Shown here: positions 41,663 to 53,900 of the stretch, in pieces
How positions within the stretch are numbered: position 1 is the first letter of the stretch
Layout: every line of letters starts with the position of its first letter
Source: Porpolomopsis calyptriformis
Taxonomy: Eukaryota; Basidiomycota; Agaricomycetes; Agaricales; Hygrophoraceae
Assembly (NCBI GenBank): GCA_951640195.1
Contig: OX621174.1
Location: forward strand, 1 to 64,000
Direction of reading: 5' to 3'
DNA: 64,000 bases
Notes under the pieces: generated by a model
Databases searched by the model: none
Told to the model about the DNA's origin: nothing
What the model saw: only the letters and a program-made list of their open reading frames with translations
Program-made: the position numbers and the translations under genes

Positions 41663-43855
41663 TTACTGACCAGGCCATGTCCCAAGGAGTGACAAACAAA
41701 CTTTCCCATTCGAGTACAAGTTAGGATTGAATCGCACCTTTCCGTCAGCTGTCGTACGCAAATGCATCAGCGGTGGCGTGTTCGGGTACTCGATAGGCAT
41801 AAAGCAGTCAAATTCAAATAAACCTCCTGCGTATGGCGTGGTCTCGGGTCCGGCAATCATAACCTTACTGCGTTGCGATTAATCCCCATGTCGACCAGAC
41901 AACAGAAGCAGTCACCTACATGGCATCGTTTCGAACTTCGTCTACTCGCACCCAAACCCCTGGGGGTAGACATGTCGCCATCACTGCCAGCTCTTTAACC
42001 AAGTGTAGGCGGTTGTTGGGGTTCCTCGTCGACGACGCAGTCTGGTTGAGGTTGCTTGCAAAGTAAAAATTTGGGTACGCTAGACCCACACCGTCCTCTC
42101 TGTCCGCTGAGAGCATGACGTGTCTGAAAGCAAGGCTTTCGCAAGCGAGTGAGTATTTCTTCTCCATGCCGACAGTGGTGTCCTTGCCTTTGCCCTCACT
42201 CTGAATGGCTTCCTCGTCCAGGCTCGGTCGGGATACATATCCCAAGATGGTCATTGCACGTTCCATGTCGTCTCTAGCCGCAATTATGTCACCACATAGA
42301 CTCATAGCTTTCAATGCCAACTCTTCCACGTCGTTACCTCCCTCGTCAGCAGAATTCATCACATGGGATGCTCCCGGAAGAAAAGCTTGACACTGCTTGG
42401 TCAGCTTTTTGAAATGATCGTAGAGCGGTGGTGCGCGTTCAATGCATGCATTCTCTATCCCTCTCGCCCAGCGGATCTCTCCATCTCTCCACATCTACTC
42501 CTCGATACCACAACTTTTCTCCTTCTCCCAGCCACGTGTGATGAGAGCCTGAACGGTAAGTTCACAATCCGCCATTCGCCGCAACAAACCCAGCATCGCA
42601 TAATATGTCTCGCTTCGTGAAACCCAGTCCATGACGGAGTCATTGCGTAAAAGACTACCGAGTAACTCTGGTAGCTGGGAGAGTGACAACAATGGGGCCA
42701 AGGAAGGGTGCGGAAGCATATCATAAACCTGAGCAGAGTCGGCATAGGGAGAAGGCAAGAGATCTGTGAGCGTGTTTAGCGCACGTGCAATGATCTCTTC
42801 CCAGTGTGCTGCTAGCTGTTCCCTCCTTGATGATCGGGAAGCCGGTGGTGAACGAGTACTGTTCTTGGCTCCTCTCCGCCAAAAGCCCTTGGAACGACCA
42901 TGCGAACCATAACCCGTGCCTCCCGGACCGATCAATCCAAAAGAGAATATACGCTTTCTCGTTACCGCAGCTTGCGCACGCGATATAGAAGTCGCACGCT
43001 CACCAAGATACTGTCTATCAAGGCCTCCGAGGGTTTCGAAAATGGCGATGGCGCGTCTGTTGGCGCAACAGGCTTCGACAGCACAAGTGCGGTTTCCAAT
43101 ACTTCCTTTGCACGGCGTTGGGCAGCGAAGGCGGGTGAAGCATCCGCGATAATGATTTGTGCGGCAAGCAGAGCAGGGCGCCTGAAGAAGGATAGAAAGA
43201 TTGGGTGGCGGATGGGACGAAAACATAACCTGGTAGATAGGTCGTCGAGTAGTTAGGTGAGAGCGCGCAAAATCCGAATAGGGTTGATACGTACACAACC
43301 GCGAGGAGATTTCACCGGTTTGGCACATTTTGTGCACGGGCGTTCGCAGATGAAGAGGTCACGAAATTGAAGGAGCTTTTCGTCCGGTGGCTCGTCTTCG
43401 TCTAGCAAAAGACGAGGACAAGGCACGCCCACAGATAACGGAGACTCAGGGGCTGATTGTTGCAACGATGCCGCGTCGCTCGTAGTCGCAAGTTCCAATT
43501 CCTGCGCCAATCCCTCGTCGTCGTCGCCATCAACATCAATAACTTTGGCCCCAACTGTGCTGGTACTTGCGGCACCGGTCCAATTATCTTGAAAGTTTCC
43601 TGCTAACGCCTCACTCTCCTCCTGCTCCTTTATGAATGCAAGGATCGGACCAAGGTCTTCTTCCTCGCCCTCATCGACGTCGATAACTTCTGGCCCATCA
43701 AGAGGGTGCTTGAGATGTCCTTTCCCCCCTTGATGTTGAGATAGGTGAATGTCCTCGTCCGAGTCAGGGTCGATAGTGATAATCTCTTGATGAGAGCGCT
43801 TCTCCCGTCGTTCAGAGTGATTTGAAGAGGAAAGTTTGCGTTTGGCTCTGACCAT
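41663..43855 (-). pseudogene. E2 ubiquitin-conjugating enzyme (BIRC6/UBE2O-like UBC), 3'-truncated
   Basis: The start at 43855 (MVRAKRKLSSS) is followed by three SUMO-interacting-like motifs (IITIDPDSDED, EVIDVDEGEEED, KVIDVDGDDDEG) and a Cys-rich segment (CERPCTKCAKP, CSACR). After a conserved helical middle comes the UBC fold: GPETTPYAGGLFEFDCFMP, YPNTPPLMHL and [20 protein letters not shown], with the catalytic Cys present. Sequence homologous to the family ends right after GTWPG at about 41660, and histidine-kinase sequence begins within about 40 bp. The rest of the UBC fold is lost. Large UBC proteins of this type attach ubiquitin in apoptosis control or protein quality control. The 5' part looks intact. 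Confidence 0.75.
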
Positions 43856-43944
43856 ACCTATGCTTGAGATGTGGCTCTACTCTAAGGGACTCGAAAGCGG
43901 TACCGCAGCCATCGTGACGTTTTTAGACCGCGTCGTGTACGAAC

Positions 43945-46383
43945 ATGAACAGAGCATTGTCCTCTCACAGCTTCAAGTGGATCAATCGTACAGCACGCGC
44001 CATTTCGTTCGCGTCTGGCAGCGTTCCACCTTCCACCCAAGAGGAAGCTATCCAGTTTGATGGACGTTCTTCAGAAATGTCCGCATTCTTTTCCAGTCCT
44101 CGATTCTCCTCCCTCCAGAGACCATACTCTCCCTCCGACGTCGTGTCCAAGCAAGGATCACTTCCTGTCCTGCCCCTGCCCTCCTCCCTCCTCGCAGACA
44201 AACTTCATGCAATCCTGTCCAAAGCCGCCGCAGACGGAAAACCTATTCTAACCATGGGTGCCATCGATCCTGTCCAAATGACGCAGATGGCCCGACACCA
44301 GGAGGTTGTGTATGTGTCTGGCTGGGCAACATCCAGCGTGTTAACCACCGGCAACAACGAAGTCGGGCCTGACCTTGTGCGAGTTTGCTACCATCTTTCC
44401 CAAGATTCCTCTTGCTCATTTACTTGGCAGTGACTACCCATACACCACCGTTCCCAACCAAGTTCATTGTATTTTTCGTGCTCAACAGTTACACGACAGG
44501 AAGCATTACGACGAACGGATGTCATCGACGCCCGAACAGCGGGAGAAAATGGAATATGTTGACTACCTCCGTCCAATCATAGCCGACGCCGACACAGGGT
44601 GAATACATGCCAATGTGGACCTCTACACCACACTACTGTCCTAATGCTATTTTTTTCTTTCCCCGACTACATTCTTTGTCAGACACGGAGGCCTGCCGGC
44701 CGTTATGAAACTTGTCAAGTTGTTTGCAGAACCCGTGAATACGAGTTTCCTCCTCGTGGCCAAAATGAGGCGTGACTGATTCAAGCCTCAGGGTGCGGCT
44801 GCGATCCACTTGGAGGATCCGTTGCATGGTGGTAAAAAGGTGGGTCTTCAAATATCCCCTCGCTGCAGGGAAAACACGAAAAAAGAGTCATGTTATTCAT
44901 CTTCCACTCACCAGTGTGGCCACCTTGCCGGGAAGGTCCTTGTTCCAACCTCATCCCACACGTTACGCCTGATTTCGGCGCGTTTTCAACTTGATCTCCT
45001 GAAATGTACCATGCTCCTTATCGCACGCACCGATTCAGAGTCTGCAAGATTGATTTCCTCCACGATCGACGTGGACGATCACGAATTTGTGCTGGGTACG
45101 ACCACGAGGGACGATAAAGGCCTTGCGGAGGTGCTAGCAAAGGCGGAAGTCAGAGGTGCCAGTGCAGCGGAACTCGAGCAGATCGAGAAGGAGTGGACAG
45201 AGAGCCATGACATGTGTACTTTCAACGAAGGTAAAAGTCGATCCTGAAATCCTCCTCGCACGTTGCACCCAAGGTCCTGCAAAATAGCCGTTTCAAGGGC
45301 GATAGGACGGTCAAGTATAAACGACAAAGCCGGTGCCTATCAACGGTACATTGAAGCAGTCTCTGGAAGGTCCAACAACGAAGCACGCGAGATTGCCAAA
45401 GATCTGATAGGGGAAAGTGTATTTTGGGACTGGGATCGTGAGTGGTCCTATACAGCCACGTATAAATCGCTGTTCAACGACCGTTGTCCTAGTTCCTCGT
45501 ACAAGGGAGGCATATTACCATTATGCAGGAGGCATCGATGTCCGTCGCTCTCCATCTTTGCGGTCCTCCCCCCATTGCTAATCATTTGTTCAGGCCGCCG
45601 TGAAACGTTCGATAACATTTGCTCCGCATGCAGACCTCATCTGGCTAGAAACCAAGAGGCCCGATCTCGGGCAAGCGCGTTCGTTCGCCCGCAAAATTAG
45701 AGCCAAATACCCTGGAAAGTGGATACCACCTTTGCATTCACATGTGACACCCGAAGTGAAGCTGACTTGAATAAATATTTAATTAATACACAGATGGTTC
45801 GTCTATAACCTGAGCCCAAGCTTCAACTGGTCGGCCCATGGATTCACTGGTAAGCCACTTACTATCCGCCGTAGTTCACAAGAAGTTTAACAATTGTTTC
45901 CGGACATCTCAGACATCGACCCCAAGAAATTTGTCTGGGAACTTGGCAAAGAAGGGTAAAACTGAACTCCAACTCGCAAAAGAAAAAGTGATGCCCATAT
46001 GATATTTTAGATTTGTCCTTCAGCTCATTTCGCTTGCTGGCCTGCACAGCACCGCCGTTGCGACAGGTGAGCGGGGTCATTTCCCTTACAATATCCCTCC
46101 TCACCCCTACACACGATTTCGCAGCCGAGTTGGCCGAACGCTTTAAGAGGGATGGAGTACTGGCCTACGTCGAGCTCGTTCAACGCAAAGAGAAAGAAAT
46201 CGGATGTGACGTGCTCACACACCAGAAATGGCACATCTTCCTTCTATCTTATCTGAAGAGAACTAACCATTCTGTTTTTCCAGGAGTGGTGCCAACTATG
46301 TTGACCGAATCTTGAAGTGCGTCTCATCCGGCTCTTCCAGCACATCCGCCGTCGGCAAAGATTCAACAGAACACTCATTTTGA
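43945..46383 (+). pseudogene. Isocitrate lyase gene, probably decayed
   Basis: The glyoxylate-cycle enzyme is recognisable along its whole length: [60 protein letters not shown], the catalytic segment GGKKCGHLAGKVLVP (split by an intron), RFQLDLLKCTMLLIARTDSE, GAYQRYIEAVSGRSNNEARE, LSPSFNWSAHGF and VELVQRKEKEIGCDVLTHQK. The end is STEHSF at 46381. Most introns still have GT-AG ends. Breaks: at about 44370-44430 the join after NNEVGPDL runs into a stop with the available splice sites, the last intron has GC instead of GT, and the expected start Met is missing. The family usually has about 540 aa. Confidence 0.8.
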
Positions 46384-46515
46384 GAACGACTATCAATGCA
46401 TTGTGCTTGCGAATTACATAGTATGCTACGTGCCATCCGGGAAAGCCAAAATTATGTACGTAGTGATATATATACGGTGTATAAACCGAACCAGTCAGAT
46501 TAGATATACAAGAAA

Positions 46516-47468
46516 TTACTCATGGTCCGGCTCGTGGTAGGGGTATGAGAGTGCGTTCGCCTTCGGAGAAACAATCTCAAACTGGGACACATCAATACTC
46601 GATCGGGTGTCGCCCGACGCTCGCGACGAAGCCGCAGAGTGGGATCGACGAGGCGACTTTTGGTACTCAGAATCCATTGACAACTTGGACCTTGTCGACT
46701 GTTGGCGTTCCTTCAACCCGTTCGGTCGTGGAGCGGTGATGAACTGCTCCGGTATCCGGGGACTGGGTGGCGGCATATCCTGGGATGAGACCGATCCACG
46801 ACCGGAGGTGAAGGAGAGTATGCGGGGAGACAAGCTGAGCAGATGTCCTGTCCGAGCCTGATGAATGCATGGAGACAAGCTGGACAGATGTCCTATCAGG
46901 GTGTGATGTGGACTGTGGCGAAGACACCGACGACTTGGTGCTTTTCCTCCAGAGTTTTTTAATACTTCCTACGCTGAGAAGAGTGGTTCGATTACTATTC
47001 TTGGAACTTGGACTCTCGCCGGTCATGGAATCAGCAGAAAAACGGCTCGAAGTCGTTTCCTGTTGAGGTTGTTCCTCGCGCACGCCATTCTGTACGGACA
47101 CTCTCCAATGTGGGGCAATATCGATTATCGGTGTCAGCAGGACCCATGTACTGTGAGTTCCGGGGTATTACAGATTGTTTGGCGTTACTGTTGGCCGTCG
47201 CGGATGGATGCCTATTGAAAGGATCGGGTGAAAGAGGAATGACTGGCGATGGCAACGGCGGAGGACCTGGTGATAGAAGGGGAGGATACAATGTATCCTG
47301 TTCCTCGAGTTCACGCCTTTGGGATTGAGTTCCCGTTTCCGGTTCTGGTGGTGGAGAGGGTCCAGTCGAGGGAATATTTGCCAACTCTTTGGTGGCCGAG
47401 CGAGAGGGAGAAGGTGGAAAGGTGGCGGTGTGGGATCGGGGTATACCTTCGGGATCGATTACAACCAA
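46516..47468 (-). pseudogene. Ser/Pro-rich protein fragment with a frameshift
   Basis: I do not recognise the family. The upstream frame (SHTATFPPSPSRSATKEL, then many Pro-Ser runs) runs to about 47110. There the conserved-looking text continues only in another frame (PHWRVSVQNGVREEQPQQ, then SSRFSADSMTGESPSSKNSN and LLSVGSIKKLWRKS). A second shift near 46830 leads to SPRIPEQFITAP and the end FEIVSPKANALSYPY at 46516. Low complexity with a conserved IKKLWRKS core suggests the C-terminal part of a regulatory or cytoskeletal protein. The stretch 47470-47960 next to it holds nothing I can support. Confidence 0.45.
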
Positions 47469-47967
47469 AGAAGAGGGAGAGACCGCTGGCTGGTCAGCCG
47501 GTTGAGATATGGTGGGATCGTTACTCCTGCGATATTATATGACTCAGAGTTAAGTGATACAAGAGAAATGTAACGAACATTTCATGTGGCGGCGACACAT
47601 CAGGACTTGGTGAAATTTGAGAAGGTGAGATCTGTCAGGTAACGTCCTTTGCGCCAATAACCTCAGTCAAGAAATTAGTTAAGGGAGCTAGCAACGTACC
47701 CAAGAATGGGACGGCAGGAGGAGCAGTATTACGAAGTTTGGAGCAATACTCATGATAGATATGCCAATGGGCTGCAAGTCTTCTCAAAGAGGTTAGCTGT
47801 ATCTTGTTTTCTAGGGAAGACCCTGTCCGACAACATCAATAATGCCAAAAAGGTTTCAGGAAGGCTGTGGTACTCACCATCCAGGTTTGGTGGAGTCGTG
47901 ATATTGTAGATGAGTCGAGCGCCGCCAGTATGGGATGAGGAGTGCTGTAGTTATTGAGAGACGCACA

Positions 47968-50900
47968 TCACTGGCAACCCTTCATCGGATGAGGAATCTC
48001 CGAGGGCATTAGGGCAATTGGAGGCATCCTGGGATCACAGATACGATCGCCTCTCTGACTGACAGCGACGTCCTTGATGAGATCAGCTCTATTCAAGTCC
48101 GCCGTCAGTCTCGGAAGCTTGAGCATCATAGAAAGCGCACCATGGTCGGTACCGACACCTATTGCTGTGCCAGTTTCAGTGAGGACGTGTGATATTTCCG
48201 AGATCGCCTTTGTGTTGGCGGTATCCATCTCTATGGTTGTCGTCATTTTCTCGGGGAACACGTAGCTACCGGTCTTCGGGTTGAGAGTCGCTCTCGCCAT
48301 GGAGTTCAACAAAACGCGGCGTTCCAAGTCAACGCTGTACGGGGGAACCTCCTTGATCTTCACAAGCGAATTTAAAGTCATCATCTCGCTCATCGCCCGG
48401 TACGATTGAAGGGCGCGAATACGATTTCTAGCTTTGTAAGACTCGTATGCGGAAGGTTCGAGTACACCAAACAAATATCGGGGGTGAACAACCAAAGCCG
48501 TGCCGCCAACTTGACCAAATCCAAAGGAGGACTAGGAACACGAGGGTGAGATGGTTTTCGGATAAGCTAAGAGTTTCATACCATCACTCCTGCGCGAATA
48601 CCGTCGGTGTGAATAGATTTCGAAGGAAGCGATGAGCTTGGAAGTGAGCGTCGACGTTGCTGTGCATAGTCAGAAAGGTGTATTTAAGTACATGATCGGA
48701 TCCTACTCACTCGCTATTGCGGTTTCCAGGAATAATGCCGGAGCTAACGGTTTGCAAGAGACCCATCAATTGCCATGATGCTGATCCTCCTTTCGAGTGT
48801 CCCAGTAAACTCTTCTGCGCCATGATGGGGATGGCATTACCAGGGGTACGAGTAATGGAGGTGAAAATATCGTTCCAGATGTGTGTCTCGTTTTCTTCCT
48901 GTAGCTTCTGTGAGTCTCTCGATTCATCGGAAAGAGGATAAACTCACATTAGCACCGGTGCTGGTTCCATGGATCGACAGAACGACAATGTCATCAGCGG
49001 TTAAGCCCCAAACAGCAAGCGCACGACGCAGCGGTGCTACTCGTGGGTCGGATCCTTCAAGCATGCCGTACATAGCTAACACATCTTTCTCTTGGCGGTC
49101 GGCTTCCTTCTCGATATCGGCCACCCGTGAAGAGAAGTATTCGTCGTCGACAGGCTCTCCTCGGCTCTTACATGCTTCGAGCTCCTCACGAAGTTGTGAG
49201 TGCTCGTGTGAAAGCCATTGAGAGATTTGAGTGCGTCTAAACGGGATTTGACGAGAACGGTAGGCTACGTCGAGGAGCGGTAGGGGGTGTTTCGATGCTA
49301 CCTCCCTAGCAATTGTCAGTACCCCACAACCGGGGCTGGAATAGACCGTCCTGCTTTATCACTGAATAGTGGTGTCAGTCTCTATACCAGTGCGAATCGG
49401 CTTATACCTACGTCGAGGTGGAAGTGAATGCAATGACGCCACGAATCGGAGCTTCAAGTGCCAGGGCAGTTTTGGCAGTCATGACAATGTGTATCCCAGT
49501 TCCTTGTGCCTCCATGAACTGAGCAGTTTGAACGCATGAATATCAGAAGAACAGATATGGTCAAATTTGTCTTACCCCTGCACGAGTTGTTGTTGCTGGA
49601 CGGGACATCTCCGTAGGCTCCCGACCCATCGCAAACTCTGTTTCTGCACTGCTTGTCGCCTTCATGTTGGCGAACTCGTAAGAGCCCTCTTCGCAAATGT
49701 CGTCAAAGCCACCAGCGATCATGACTTTAGCTTTTCCGGACAGGAGGGTATCGCATGCGATCTCAAGGGGCTGTAGTGCCGTTGCGCTGCGAGAGGGATC
49801 ACGTCAGCGGGAAATTACACGGAGAGGAAACACGAACCAGGCTCCCACGGGGACTTTAACAGGGCCACTCGAGGACATTAATAACAAGTTCACCCAGCCA
49901 GCCGTGGTATTAATGAAACTAAAATGGGACGCTGAGAAATGGGATGACCGTACTGGAAAAAGGACTCACGTCTCTTGAAGGATGTCATTCTGCACTTCCT
50001 TCTCTTCTCGGCGATCCTTGAACATCTTTCCCAGACTCTCAGTTCCACCCATGCCACTTCCAAGGCAAGTCCCGACCTCCGAGGGATGCATGTGCTTGTA
50101 TAGTTCGTATGGGTCTGTGATGCGGGACATATTGAGAGCCTCCGCTGTGCAGACAAGAGCCCACAGGGTAGCTCGATCCGTTTGAGCAATGATATCATCA
50201 GGAATGCCGTATCGACCAGCGTGCCAACCTGTCGGGACTTGACCAGCCACTGTACGGCTGAACTTGAAAGCTTTTGGGACGAAGATGCATGCACCCTTCT
50301 TGAATTTCACAAACCACTGGCCGCTTTCACCAGCCCAGATATCGCACTTGTCACCATGTTGGTATTTGAAGTTTTCGGCCTCGGCTTCCGCGACTTCAAT
50401 GGGTTCCAAGTCATGGATTAGCTCAACCTCCTGGTTGAAGATTTTCTTTTTGGGGTTGTAACCTCGGAAAAGGTCAGGTTCTAGGATGCAAGCGTAAGCT
50501 TTTGAAGGGGGAATCAGCATACTTTACTCACCGATGAGGCGGACTCCGGCATGACTTAGGATTTCTTTTTCGTAGCGTCCTCTGACATCCTTATCATCCA
50601 CTGGCTCGTTGGTTTTGCTGTCAACCCAGCCGACATACAAAGACCCATCCTTTAGGCGACCGTCGAAGTGTTTTATGTAGCCCATCATCCACGCCATTTC
50701 AATACACCCTTCGATGGTGAATTCACCTCTTGCTTCCATCTCCCATCGTGTTCTGGAGCTACCCCAAGGACCGACTTCAGCGAAGCCCGTGACAACGATG
50801 ACTCTGTCCAGATCAATCATACCCCGTAGCTGGGATGCATCTTTCAGTGAGTCGACCGACTCCAAAGCGGGGAAATCGAATCGGAAATTCGCCAGGGGGA

Positions 50901-53900
50901 CCACGTTTACGGTCTGCAAAAGTCTTTCCGCCTCAACGCCATTGACAACCTGAAAATCGGCGGAACTACCTCTCGCGATAGCACGGCGAAGTTCGCTCTT
51001 CTTATTGAGGTTGATACGGATGCGGGTTGTGATATCTGCAAGGTGCGGAAGCCGAGCCATTCCACCGTTGAGGTCTGCCCAAATCGGCTCCACTTGAGTA
51101 ATGCTGAATAGCAGCGGATGCATAAGACCCAGAATATTGAACGCCATTTCTTTCGCCGAGAAGGTGCGAACGCCATAACTTTCCAACTCATGTGCGACAA
51201 TATTGGCGGGGCTCATCAAGCCCGTACCACGGGTCCATCTAATGGGAGCAAATTTAGATAGATGATGACAAAAGCGTCGACATTCACTCACCCAATGACA
51301 GCACCCGCCAGGCAGAGGTACTCACCCCAACTTTCCGAGCTCCAGCGATTAAACAGCGTCTCGAGAGAAATTTTTGACTCGGAGTAGAGACCATCATTCC
51401 CAAAAAGACCATGGTTGGGCGAAAGCGGTAATATGACTTGGGTAGGCCGTGTGACGAAATCTCGACTGGCTTTCTTGTTTTTGACAGCGCCGAGAATTCG
51501 AAGGAGGTTGACCAACATGATACGATGGGCAAGTTCAGACTTGTCGTCGACACCATCAATCTCTCGTCCATTTTCAGGAACAGCGGCGAATGGGAGAATA
51601 TAGTCGAGATCGAGCCCTAACGTAGCATAGATGTAGTCAACTAGAGCTTCGACGTCTTGCTTAGAACCCTGATTGAATGGGACGACAATCAAAGCGGAAC
51701 CGCGACTTCCAAAGCTCTGGAAGATCGATTGGTAATACTCGACAGTGGCGCGACTGTAACGGGATGTGGTGACCACAACATGTGCACCGCCAGAGAGCAG
51801 CCCTTTCAAAATCTCGACACCGATAGAACCCTTGCCGACGCCAGTTAACAGAGCATTCTTGTCCTTGAATGTCGTACCTGAGGTAGCAATTTCGTGGAGG
51901 ATATCCAAGTAGACACTCGTCAGGTTGCTGCTATATTCCCAATTAGTGCCGACTCTGCGTTTCAAGTGCAACAAGGGAATCTTGTCGGCCGATACGAATG
52001 AAACGCTTGTAATTTGAGGGCGAAGGAATTGAGATGATGATCTCCAGCTTCGGGTTCCAACGCGGCTACGAGGATCAGGTCCTTTACGTAGAGAACGAAC
52101 CACCCCTTCATAAAGCGCCTTGATGCGATTCTTCTGCTCTTGGCCAATTCCAGGTTGCGATTTTACAACCGTCCAGAGTTTAAGAACATCGTCCTGAACC
52201 TTTTGGATATTTACGGCTCCCGAGACAGTGTCACCACTCGCCATTTCTTCTACGTACGCTTCAAGCTTGCGGACATTCTCGCGAACGACTTCCGAGTACA
52301 CAATATCGCCCTTTTCCGTGACTTCGGTACGAGGCGCGGTGGGAAAGGTAACTTCAGGGACCAGTTAGAAGAGAAAAGTAGACAATATCTAAGCGCGACT
52401 AACCATCCTTGTAAACCGGTGGCTTTCCGATGACCTCTTTAGTGTTATCGAGGAGTTGTTGCCCGAATTCTTTGGCCAACTTGTAGTTTTCGCCTCGAGT
52501 AACGTCACATTGGTCAATGTTGTATTGCATATAGACAAGGAAGTCCGGATCGGCACGATTGAGGAGAGAAATGGCACGCGCAGTAATATCGCGATCTACG
52601 GTGGCGAGTCGTCCGAAAATAACGTTGTAATACATAAGCAGAGCATCTTGTCGAGCCCAGTTCCAGGAAGAATCAAAGCGCCGTGCCTTGAGTGGATCAA
52701 AGATTGGCTGGATACCATCGATATAGGTGTCGCCGTGCTCCTTCGCGATGCTGTCTAACCGGGCTTGAAGAGCGATCGAATGTGCCTTTTCTTTATCAAA
52801 TGCAATTTCACCCGAGCGTGAGTCGCGTTTGAGGTAGCGCATATAGAGTTCGACGTGCTGGGCTGCAAACCGTTCCTGCTCTGCCTGGAATTTCAAAAAC
52901 TCCTCACTATTTATCACGGCTCCTCCAGCTGCCCCAGCTGCTCCACCTCCCGAACTGCCTGGAGACAGAGAAATCCCGGACCTCTGAGCATATATCGCCA
53001 CGATGCCGTCCAGCCAGGTCTTGGCTTCAGCTTCTGAACCAAGCCGCTTCGCAGGTTCTAGGGTGGTTCCAAGCAACAAAATGCCGTCTGACCGCGAAGG
53101 TCCCAGACCCCAACTCTTGGCAAGGTAAGACTTGATGGCAGAAGAATTAAACCCGCCAGGCATCTTACCACCAATCATACGAGAGACCAACGCGTTGGAA
53201 TGTTTTCCAAGGGTGCCGGAAAATCCCATCCCCAATGCGGACGCCAATTCTTCGAGCGGCATTTCTTCGGCTTTCTCAGGGGCAGACGCAAATTCCAACT
53301 GTAGGTCGCCTAGTATCTCGTTTTGTAGTGTGGACTTCCCGCCTACAAGGTCTTTGATGCTCTTTGAAAGGGGTACTTCATCTACTTTTTTTTTGAGCTT
53401 TTGGGCAATGACAACGGTCAAGATCTCAATGGATTTCAGAGGAACATCCTCCACCATGGTGACGGAAGCAGATGGAGCGGAAATCGACGCAATTGTAACC
53501 GGAGCGGTACTGGGAGCCGGGGGTGCAGTTTGAGGAGCTTCTTCGACTACTACAACGGCTTCAGGCTCATCTTCGAATTGGTAGTGTATTTCCTTCCCGT
53601 TCTTTGCATGACAAAGAATCGACCGAGAGCGGCCGGTGGAATCATCTCGGGCCTCGTATTTGGCCTTGAGTGTACGTTTAGCCATGCCGGTCAACGTTGG
53701 AGAAGGGCCAAGCTCGATGAACCTTTCGAACGCGAAATCTGCGAACAACAGGTCCTGTGTCTCGATCCATCGAACAGGGGAAGCAAATTGGTATGCGAGG
53801 AGTTCCACAAGAATGATATACGCCAACTTTTGACGTTGCGCTGGGTCAGCCCAGCCGTCCTCGTCCCACCTCCTCAAAACTTTGTCAAGGCGTGGAGACG

